A stretch of DNA of 12,591 bases from Microbacterium sp. (GTDB lineage: Bacteria; Actinomycetota; Actinomycetes; Actinomycetales; Microbacteriaceae). How positions within the stretch are numbered: position 1 is the stretch's first letter; every line of letters starts with the position of its first letter. Shown here in pieces: positions 7,267 to 12,591 of this stretch. The stretch covers positions 1,573-14,163 of the forward strand of contig DMUE01000007.1 in the NCBI GenBank assembly GCA_003476465.1, read 5' to 3'. Both the position numbers and the translations under genes were made by a program. The notes under the pieces were generated by a model. The model had not been told where the DNA came from. It ran no database searches and saw only the letters and a list, made by a program, of their open reading frames with translations.

Positions 7267-8823
7267 CTAGGCAACTGTCACCAGGGTGCGCTGCCACCCG
7301 CTCGACCCGTCGGGCGCGATCGGCGCGCGTTCCTGGGTCTGCACCTCGCCCACGGCATTCACGGCGCGCACCATGACGTAGTGAGTGCCCGGGCTGGCGT
7401 CCCAGTCCACGTACCATTGCACCCACGTGTCGGCGTTGACCGCGGTCGACAGCGCGGCGGGCTGCCAATCGCCGTCGTCGATCGAGACCTCGACACGATC
7501 GATGCCGATCGTCTGAGCCCACGCCACACCCGCGATTGCCACACGGCCGGCCGCGACAGGACTGCCGGGTCGGGGGGTGTCTATCCGCGAAGACATCTTG
7601 ATGGGGGCTTTCGCGCTGTAGCCCCGGGGTGTCCAGTACGCCTCGTCCTCGGCGAAGGTCGTGACCTTCAGCTCCGTCAGCCACTTGGTCGCCGAAACGT
7701 AGCCGTACAGACCGGGCACGACCATGCGTACGGGAAAGCCATGCTCCAGCGGCAGGGGCTCGCCGTTCATCGCGACCGCGAGGATCGCATCGAGCCCGTC
7801 GTCCGTGAGGGACTGGAGGGGTGTGCTCGCCGTGAAACCGTCGACGCTCCGCGAGAGCACCATATCGGCCCCGGCGGCGGGACCTGCGGCTCGCAGCACG
7901 TCGCGAATCGGGACGCCCCACCACTTCGCTGTGCCGAGGAGGTCGCCGCCGACCTCGTTCGACACACAGGTGAGTGTGACGGAGTACTCCTCGAGCCCCA
8001 TTCCGACAAGCTCGTCGAAGGTCAGCTCGAGGGGGGTGTGGACCATCCCGACGACGGCGAGGCGCCACGTCCCGGGGTCGATGCTCGGCACCGTCAGCGC
8101 GGTGTCGACGCGGTAGAAGTCCTTGTTCGGCGTGTAGAGCGGCGCGAGGCCGGGGATGTCCAGCTCGGCGCCCGCGGGAACGACGACGGTGGTGCGCGGC
8201 TCGGGGATGCGCAGTGCACGCCGAACCGCCGCGATCGAGGATGTCGTGGCCACGGCGACGCGGGACCCGACGCCGATCACGAGCGCACCGGCAGCGGCCG
8301 CGCCCCCGACGAGCAGGAACCTGCGGCGCGCCACGCCCGCCTCGGTCCGAGACGGCGCGGACACACCCTGCCGCCACGCGCGCAGCATCCGTCCGAGTAC
8401 GACGAGCAGGGCCGCACCCACGATGGCGCCCGCGACCGACGGGATCCACGAGACGGCTGTCGCGCCGGCTCGCGTGACGGCGGCCGCGACGGACAGCACT
8501 CCGGCGAGGCCGAGGGCCATCGCGCCGAAGGGCGGCCTGATCAGCTCGAGCACGCCCGCGATCGCCGACGCGATCAGGACGGCGAGGCCGAGGCCCACGA
8601 GGAGGGCGATCTTGTCGTATTCGCCGAACGTGGCGATGGCGAATTCCTTGAACGGCTGCGGAACGATGTCGATGACGAAAGATCCGACGGCGAGGAGGGG
8701 GGAGGCTCCCCGTGCGACGAGGAGGGCGAGCAACTCGGCGACGGCGAGGAATGCCGCCGCGCTGACGATGCCGGTCAGGGCCGCGAGCCGGAGGAATCGT
8801 CTGGTCCCGCGCTGCTTGGCCAT
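7267..8823 (-). CDS. Membrane-anchored molybdopterin-dependent oxidoreductase (sulfite oxidase fold)
   Basis: A 518-residue redox enzyme. Residues 1-190 hold about five membrane helices (11-37, 71-94, 101-118, 125-145, 169-187). Positive charges at the N-terminus, around 96 and at 145-168 predict N-inside topology, with the catalytic part outside. ARRRFL (165-170) resembles a twin-arginine motif placed before the last helix. Residues 220-400 are the molybdopterin domain, with Cys286 in SVTLTCVSNEVGG as the predicted molybdenum ligand (the only cysteine in the protein), followed by HGFPVRMVVPGLYG (361-374) and TKWLTELKV (379-387). Residues 408-518 look like the Ig-like C-terminal domain of sulfite oxidases. 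No heme domain or electron-transfer partner is adjacent; the substrate is unknown. ATGs at 8823 and 8826 and a GTG at 8835 are all possible; 8823 was chosen for its six-base gap from GGAG (8830-8833). Confidence 0.9.
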   Translation of the reverse strand: MAKQRGTRRFLRLAALTGIVSAAAFLAVAELLALLVARGASPLLAVGSFVIDIVPQPFKEFAIATFGEYDKIALLVGLGLAVLIASAIAGVLELIRPPFGAMALGLAGVLSVAAAVTRAGATAVSWIPSVAGAIVGAALLVVLGRMLRAWRQGVSAPSRTEAGVARRRFLLVGGAAAAGALVIGVGSRVAVATTSSIAAVRRALRIPEPRTTVVVPAGAELDIPGLAPLYTPNKDFYRVDTALTVPSIDPGTWRLAVVGMVHTPLELTFDELVGMGLEEYSVTLTCVSNEVGGDLLGTAKWWGVPIRDVLRAAGPAAGADMVLSRSVDGFTASTPLQSLTDDGLDAILAVAMNGEPLPLEHGFPVRMVVPGLYGYVSATKWLTELKVTTFAEDEAYWTPRGYSAKAPIKMSSRIDTPRPGSPVAAGRVAIAGVAWAQTIGIDRVEVSIDDGDWQPAALSTAVNADTWVQWYVDWDASPGTHYVMVRAVNAVGEVQTQERAPIAPDGSSGWQRTLVTVA

Positions 8824-8877
8824 CATCTTCTCCACACCCGTGTTCTTGCCGGTCCGCCCCGGCCCGCACGACGTATT

Positions 8878-8942
8878 CGGCGCATCGGCGCGATCGGATT
8901 GCCGGCTCGTGCGTATGCGAGGCCGGCGGCCCCGATGCGCCG
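8878..8942. repeat. Nested inverted repeat in the divergent intergenic region
   Basis: Outer arms CGGCGCATCGG (8878-8888) and CCGATGCGCCG (8932-8942) are perfect 11-bp inverted copies. Between them GCCGGCTCG (8901-8909) pairs with CGAG-g-CCGGC (8918-8927), leaving an eight-base loop. The element lies 55 bp upstream of the molybdoenzyme start and 117 bp upstream of the phosphoesterase start. It could be a structured leader of the minus-strand gene, an operator pair, or a remnant repeat. No promoter for the molybdoenzyme gene was clearly identified. Confidence 0.5.
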
Positions 8943-9003
8943 TTCCGGACGCGCGGCCCGTTGCGGCCTCTCGTCAGCATGCGGGCCGCGGGCGGTGATC
9001 GCC

Positions 9004-9016
9004 GTCGGTCACCGAC
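9004..9016. promoter_or_regulatory. 13-nt palindrome upstream of the phosphoesterase promoter
   Basis: GTCGGTCACCGAC has two perfect 6-bp arms around one base. Its centre is about 50 bp upstream of the predicted transcription start at 9060, a usual place for an activator or regulator site. The function is inferred from position and symmetry only. Confidence 0.25.
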
Positions 9017-9047
9017 CGCGTCGCAGGGACCCGTCCGAGGCGGGACC

Positions 9048-9053
9048 TAGGCT
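9048..9053 (+). promoter_or_regulatory. -10 element of the phosphoesterase gene, leaderless geometry
   Basis: TAGGCT is followed by exactly six bases (GGGGGC) and the GTG at 9060. The G run touches the start codon, too close to work as a Shine-Dalgarno, so leaderless initiation fits better. Confidence 0.55.
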
Positions 9054-9059
9054 GGGGGC

Positions 9060-9989
9060 GTGACCGAGACTTCCGTCGCCTTCGGGCAGTACCCGCCCGC
9101 GAAGGCCACCATCCTTCACCTCAGTGACACGCATCTGCTGGGCGGCAACGCCGAACTCGGTGGTCGTTACGACACCGAGGCGAACCTCCGCCGCACGATG
9201 CAGCGCGTCGCCGAACTCGGCGTCACGCCCGACGCGCTGGTGTTCACGGGCGATCTGACCGATCTCGGCGAGCCCGAGGCGTACGACGCCCTGCGCAGCA
9301 TTGTCGAGCCCGTGGCCGAGCAGTGGGGATGCCCCATCGCCTGGGTGGCCGGCAACCACGATGAGCGGCCCGCTCTGCGGGGCACCCTGCTCGGACTCGA
9401 ACCCACCCAAGAGCCGGTCCTCGGTGAGTGGGACCTCGGCGGCCTGCGCCTTCTCGCACTCGATACCAGTGTTCCCGGCTGGCACCATGGCGATCTCGAC
9501 GACGCGCAGCTGGACTGGCTCCGCGCCCGGCTGGCGGTTCCGGCGCCGCTCGGAACGATCCTCGCCCTGCACCATCCCCCGCTGCCGAGCCACGTGCCGC
9601 TTTTCGGCATCCTCGAACTGCAGCGTCAGGAGCGCCTGGCCCAGGCCATCGCGGGCAGCGACGTGCGCGCGATCCTGGCGGGGCACCTGCACTACTCGAC
9701 GAGCGGAACGTTCGCCGGGGTGCCGGTCAGCGTCGCCGCCGCGACCTGCTACACGATGGACATCGCGCGCCCCGCGCTGTCCGTGAACGGGATGGATGCC
9801 GGTCAGTCGTTCCACCTGGTGCACGTCTACGACGACACCGTCACGCACGCGGTCGTTCCGGTCGTCGGTTCGTCCGATGGCGGCTTTTTCACGCCGGAAT
9901 GGTACGAGCGGATGTCACGACTGAGCCCGGAAGAACGCCTCGAGGTGTTCTCGCGCAAGCCTGATCCCGGCGGTGCGCAGACCGCCTGA
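9060..9989 (+). CDS. Class III metallophosphoesterase (CpdA-like)
   Basis: A 309-residue calcineurin-like phosphoesterase with a two-metal site, soluble and without signal peptide. All five blocks are present: SDTH (22-25), GDLTD (64-68), GNHD (98-101), HHPP (171-174) and GHLH (208-211). The combination and spacing match the class III cyclic nucleotide phosphodiesterase family (CpdA, Rv0805), whose members hydrolyse 3',5'- or 2',3'-cyclic nucleotides and some other phosphodiesters. The residues past about 250 form a C-terminal extension with no known motif. The true substrate cannot be read from the sequence. The start is GTG at 9060, six bases after TAGGCT. It diverges from the molybdoenzyme gene and is followed by a strong hairpin and then the separately promoted aspA. 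Frequent Ala, Leu and Pro near the end are normal for this genome. Confidence 0.9.
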   Translation: MTETSVAFGQYPPAKATILHLSDTHLLGGNAELGGRYDTEANLRRTMQRVAELGVTPDALVFTGDLTDLGEPEAYDALRSIVEPVAEQWGCPIAWVAGNHDERPALRGTLLGLEPTQEPVLGEWDLGGLRLLALDTSVPGWHHGDLDDAQLDWLRARLAVPAPLGTILALHHPPLPSHVPLFGILELQRQERLAQAIAGSDVRAILAGHLHYSTSGTFAGVPVSVAAATCYTMDIARPALSVNGMDAGQSFHLVHVYDDTVTHAVVPVVGSSDGGFFTPEWYERMSRLSPEERLEVFSRKPDPGGAQTA

Positions 9990-10010
9990 CCGGCGGCGAT
10001 GCGCCATGCT

Positions 10011-10037
10011 GCCGGCCCCGGTCCTGCCGGTGCCGGC
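10011..10037 (+). terminator. Strong hairpin after the phosphoesterase gene
   Basis: GCCGGC-c-CCGG pairs with CCGG-t-GCCGGC, giving ten G-C pairs around a single C/T mismatch, closed by a possible G-T pair and a short loop. It begins 22 bases after the TGA at 9987-9989 and ends five bases before the aspA -10 box, so it also covers that promoter's -35 region. There is no T tract. Confidence 0.5.
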
Positions 10038-10041
10038 GCGT

Positions 10042-10047
10042 TAGGCT
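10042..10047 (+). promoter_or_regulatory. -10 element of aspA
   Basis: TAGGCT, the same hexamer as before deoC and the phosphoesterase gene. It would start transcription near 10054 and give a leader of about 37 nt containing the ribosome binding site GAGGA (10080-10084). Confidence 0.5.
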
Positions 10048-10090
10048 CGACGTACCCCGATTCCGCGGGATCGACCCACGAGGACACCGA

Positions 10091-11557
10091 ATGGCCGCCC
10101 ACATCGACGTGGATGCAACGCCACGCACCCGTACCGAGATCGATTCGCTCGGGCCGCTCCAGATCCCCTCCGAAGCGTACTGGGGAATCCACACCGCCCG
10201 TGCTCTCGAGAACTTCCCGATCGCCAAAAGGCCGATCTCGGTGTATCCGGAGTTGGTTCGTGCGCTGGCGATGGTCAAGCAGGCGGCGGCTCGCGCCAAC
10301 CGCGACATCGGTGTTCTGGACCGCGAGAGGGCGCACCTGATCGACCGCGCTGCGCAGCGTGTCGTCGACGGCGAGTTCCACGATCAGTTCGTGGTCGGTG
10401 TCATCCAGGGCGGCGCCGGCACCTCGACCAATATGAACGCGAACGAGGTCATCACGAACATCGCCCTCGAACTCGCGGGGCGGACCAAGGGCGACTACGA
10501 CTTCTTGTCGCCGATCGACCACACCAATCGCAGTCAGTCGACGAACGACGTGTACCCCACCGCGATCAAGGTGGGCTTGAGTCTTGCGCTGGTCAGCCTG
10601 CTCGACGAATTGGATCTGCTTCGTCGGGCGTTCCTCGCGAAAGCCGCAGAGTTCCACGATGTGCTCAAGGTCGGCCGTACGCAGCTGCAGGATGCCGTGC
10701 CGATGACTCTCGGTCAGGAGTTCCACGGGTTTGCGACCACCCTGGGCGAGGATCACCACCGGCTGCGCGAGAACGCGCGCCTGTTGACCGAAGTCAACAT
10801 GGGGGCGACCGCGATCGGCACCGGCATCACCACGCATCGCGGTTATGCGCGCTCCGTCGTCGGTCACCTCAGCCAGATAGCCGGGATCGAACTCGAAGGA
10901 GCGGCGGATCTGGTCGAATCGACGAGCGACACCGGGTCGTTCATGTCGTTCTCGTCGTCGCTCAAGCGGAACGCGATCAAGCTCTCCAAGATCAGCAACG
11001 ATCTGCGCTTGCTGTCCTCCGGGCCGCAGGCGGGCCTGGGTGAGATCAACCTGCCGCCGCGGCAGGCCGGTTCGAGCATCATGCCGGGCAAGGTGAACCC
11101 CGTGATTCCCGAGGTGGTCAACCAGGTTGCCTTCGCCGTGGCCGGGGCGGATGTCACGGTGACCATGGCCGTCGAAGGCGGTCAACTGCAGTTGAACGCC
11201 TTCGAGCCCGTCATCGCGCACTCGATCTTCCAATCGATCACGTGGATGCGCCAGGCGATGTGGACGCTCCGGGTCAACTGCGTCGACGGCATCACCGCGA
11301 ACCGCGATCGCCTCGGCGCCATGGTGGGGTCATCGGTGGGCGTCGTCACGGCTCTGACGCCGTTCATCGGGTACGCCGCCGCGGCGGCGCTGGCGAAGGC
11401 AGCACTGCTCACGGGGCGAAACGTCGGGGACCTGGTCGTGGAAGCGGGACTTATGTCTTCCGAGGAGGTCACCAAGCAGCTCTCCCCGGCACGGCTGTCG
11501 GGCCTCGAAGCCGTGACCGCGGCGATTCCGACCGTGCTGGCCGCCGAGGACCACTGA
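10091..11557 (+). CDS. aspA: Aspartate ammonia-lyase
   Basis: Cytoplasmic homotetrameric lyase that reversibly converts L-aspartate to fumarate and ammonia. It has 488 residues, about ten more than E. coli AspA, mostly at the N-terminus. The start follows GAGGA (10080-10084) with a six-base gap. Family blocks include IPSEAYWGIHTARALENF, GGAGTSTNMNANEV, a DHTNRSQSTND block, VGRTQLQDAVPMTLGQEF and the flexible catalytic loop GSSIMPGKVNPVIPEVVNQ with predicted base Ser328 and Lys334. The segment PVIPEVVNQ and the EGGQLQLNAFEPVI block are aspartase-type; class II fumarases have a different sequence after the loop (typically KVNPTQCEA), so fumarase is unlikely. GRTQ, rather than the GRTH of fumarases, also fits aspartase. 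It is monocistronic and convergent with the FAH-family gene. Confidence 0.94.
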   Translation: MAAHIDVDATPRTRTEIDSLGPLQIPSEAYWGIHTARALENFPIAKRPISVYPELVRALAMVKQAAARANRDIGVLDRERAHLIDRAAQRVVDGEFHDQFVVGVIQGGAGTSTNMNANEVITNIALELAGRTKGDYDFLSPIDHTNRSQSTNDVYPTAIKVGLSLALVSLLDELDLLRRAFLAKAAEFHDVLKVGRTQLQDAVPMTLGQEFHGFATTLGEDHHRLRENARLLTEVNMGATAIGTGITTHRGYARSVVGHLSQIAGIELEGAADLVESTSDTGSFMSFSSSLKRNAIKLSKISNDLRLLSSGPQAGLGEINLPPRQAGSSIMPGKVNPVIPEVVNQVAFAVAGADVTVTMAVEGGQLQLNAFEPVIAHSIFQSITWMRQAMWTLRVNCVDGITANRDRLGAMVGSSVGVVTALTPFIGYAAAAALAKAALLTGRNVGDLVVEAGLMSSEEVTKQLSPARLSGLEAVTAAIPTVLAAEDH

Positions 11558-11629
11558 GTCGCCGCGCTTCCCAGTGGGCTTCACATCGCCGTCTTCGGCT
11601 TCGCGGCCGGCGCGGCGGGCGAGGTCGCC
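11551..11629. terminator. Hairpin-rich terminator region between convergent aspA and FAH genes
   Basis: Several stems overlap here: CCACTG/CAGTGG (11551-11556 with 11572-11577, spanning the aspA stop), CGCCGCGC/GCGCGGCG (11560-11567 with 11610-11617), and small hairpins GCCG-TCTT-CGGC (11588-11599) and GGCG-AGGT-CGCC (11618-11629). They are symmetric enough to act on both converging transcripts. No T tract is present, so which stem matters is unclear. Confidence 0.4.
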
Positions 11630-11646
11630 GGGGGCAGGAGGAGAGG

Positions 11647-12522
11647 TCAGTCGACGATGCGGCAGTGCGTCGTCAGGGCCCCGATTCCGTCGACCCCGAC
11701 CGTCACCGTAGAGCGGTCTCGCAGGAAGAGCTGCGGATTGCGCGAGTAACCGGCGCCGCCCGGGCTGCCCGTCGAGATGAGGGTGCCGGGAAGGAGCGTC
11801 GTCGTACCCGAGAGGTGCGAGATCAGCGTCGCGACCGAGCGGACCATCTGGTTGGTCGAGGCGTCCTGAACGGTATGCCCGTCCACGACGGCCCAGATGT
11901 GCAGGTCCTGGGGGTCCCGGATCTCATCCGCCGTCACGACGAATGGGCCGGTCGGCGTGAACCCGTCGAAGGATTTGCACCGCGACCACTGTGCCTCGGC
12001 GAACTGGATGTCCCGGGCCGTGATGTCGTTGACGACCGTGTATCCCCAGACGTGACCGAGCGCCTCTTCGACCGAGACGTCCCGCGCGGGTGCACCGATT
12101 ATCACGCCCAGTTCGGCCTCGTAGTCCACAGACTCGCTGAGGGTGCGCGGCCACGCCGTGGTGCTTTGGTGCCCGGTGAGCGAATTCGGCCAGAGGCTGA
12201 AAACGGTGGGCGCGGCATCCGTCTTCAGTCCCAGCTCGCTCGAGTGCGCGGAATAGTTCAGCCCGATCGCCAGGATCAGCGGCGGCCGACTGGAGGCGGA
12301 GGCGAACGGGACATCGGAGAGCGGATGCCTCGGCACATGGGCCGGGACGTCCGCCAGTGCTCGCCGCACCAGTGACAGCCCCTCGGTGCCCGCTTCGATG
12401 AGCGTCTGCAGATCGGCCGGGCCGCCGGGTATGAGGTCGGGGACGGCGATCGCGGCGTCGTCGACGACCACGGCGAGAACGGGAAGGCTCGCCTCGGGAG
12501 GCACGATATGGGCGAAACGCAC
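11647..12522 (-). CDS. Fumarylacetoacetate hydrolase family protein
   Basis: A 291-residue cytoplasmic metalloenzyme of the FAH superfamily, which hydrolyses C-C bonds or decarboxylates or isomerises oxo-acids (acylpyruvases, fumarylpyruvate hydrolases, homoprotocatechuate-pathway enzymes). Residues 1-75 are the variable N-terminal domain. The catalytic part shows GLNYSAHSSE (87-96, catalytic His93 and Glu96), metal ligands Glu135 and Glu137 in DYEAELG and Asp166 in VVNDITARD, then KSFDGFTPTGP (183-193) and STGSPGGAGY near 250-259. The usual glycine-rich TGTPxGV motif reads TGSPGGA here. The substrate cannot be named, since no other aromatic-pathway gene is in the window. The start is GTG at 12522, six bases after a TAGCGT box, and there is no Shine-Dalgarno. 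It is convergent with aspA. Confidence 0.9.
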   Translation of the reverse strand: MRFAHIVPPEASLPVLAVVVDDAAIAVPDLIPGGPADLQTLIEAGTEGLSLVRRALADVPAHVPRHPLSDVPFASASSRPPLILAIGLNYSAHSSELGLKTDAAPTVFSLWPNSLTGHQSTTAWPRTLSESVDYEAELGVIIGAPARDVSVEEALGHVWGYTVVNDITARDIQFAEAQWSRCKSFDGFTPTGPFVVTADEIRDPQDLHIWAVVDGHTVQDASTNQMVRSVATLISHLSGTTTLLPGTLISTGSPGGAGYSRNPQLFLRDRSTVTVGVDGIGALTTHCRIVD

Positions 12523-12528
12523 CCCACC

Positions 12529-12534
12529 ACGCTA
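12529..12534 (-). promoter_or_regulatory. -10 element of the FAH-family gene, leaderless geometry
   Basis: Minus-strand TAGCGT is followed by six bases (GGTGGG) and the GTG at 12522, placing the expected transcription start on the start codon. The remaining 57 bases to the window end hold no gene that I can support. Confidence 0.55.
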
Positions 12535-12591
12535 CCGCCCGAGGAGGTGCGGGACCCTCGTCGCCGGCTCGAGGACGCCTCGACGCGCACT

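Noticed and set aside
5292..7376. Plus-strand open frame of 694 codons
   Set aside because: Antisense to the S9 peptidase, whose catalytic triad is intact. The plus-strand translation shows no motif.
8821..9059. Molybdenum-cofactor riboswitch before the molybdoenzyme gene
   Set aside because: A structured repeat is present, but I cannot match it to the known Moco consensus, so it is reported only as a nested inverted repeat.
7139..9063. Long open frames on both strands across the molybdoenzyme gene
   Set aside because: Arg-, Gly- and Asp-rich low-complexity translations, and overlap with a protein having membrane helices and a molybdopterin motif.
9827..11233. Minus-strand open frame of 468 codons
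   Set aside because: Antisense to aspA, which has full aspartase signatures and a ribosome binding site.
10091..11557. Class II fumarase (fumC) instead of aspartase
   Set aside because: The sequence after the catalytic loop (PVIPEVVNQ), the EGGQLQLN block and the GRTQLQDAVPMTLGQEF block match aspartases, not fumarases.

Overview
The window looks like an ordinary, gene-dense chromosomal segment of a high-GC actinobacterium, most likely a member of the Microbacteriaceae (Microbacterium-like). The basis is the strongly G/C-biased third codon positions, frequent GTG starts, promoters with a bare TANNNT -10 box and no good -35, probable leaderless genes, and the family composition. The genus is an inference; no rRNA or other marker gene is present.

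Layout from left to right. 1-439 (minus) is the N-terminal two thirds of deoxyribose-phosphate aldolase (deoC), cut by the window edge. 576-1208 (plus) is a secreted lipoprotein of unknown function, divergent from deoC. 1433-3604 (plus) is a stand-alone SNF2-family ATPase resembling SMARCAL1/ZRANB3, behind a long leader carrying a 17-nt palindrome next to the ribosome binding site. 3797-4825 (plus) is 6-phosphofructokinase. 5004-7142 (minus) is an oligopeptidase B-like S9 serine peptidase. 7267-8823 (minus) is a membrane-anchored sulfite-oxidase-fold molybdopterin oxidoreductase. 9060-9989 (plus) is a class III (CpdA-like) metallophosphoesterase, divergent from it. 10091-11557 (plus) is aspartate ammonia-lyase (aspA). 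11647-12522 (minus) is a fumarylacetoacetate-hydrolase-family protein, convergent with aspA.

The genes do not form one operon. Nearly all have their own -10 element, and most gene ends carry a hairpin. They are housekeeping and catabolic functions: nucleoside and sugar breakdown (deoC, pfkA), peptide degradation (S9 peptidase), amino-acid and aromatic or oxo-acid catabolism feeding fumarate or pyruvate (aspA, FAH), a nucleotide or phosphoester hydrolase, an extracytoplasmic redox enzyme, and a DNA-remodelling ATPase probably involved in repair. I found no tRNA, rRNA, CRISPR array, insertion sequence, phage gene, toxin-antitoxin pair or defence cluster.

The most noteworthy signals lie between the genes. 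Four start codons sit exactly six bases downstream of a TANNNT hexamer, the geometry of leaderless transcription. There is also a 17-nt palindrome before the SNF2 gene and a nested inverted repeat between the two divergent central genes. I do not see a clearly new multi-gene system here.
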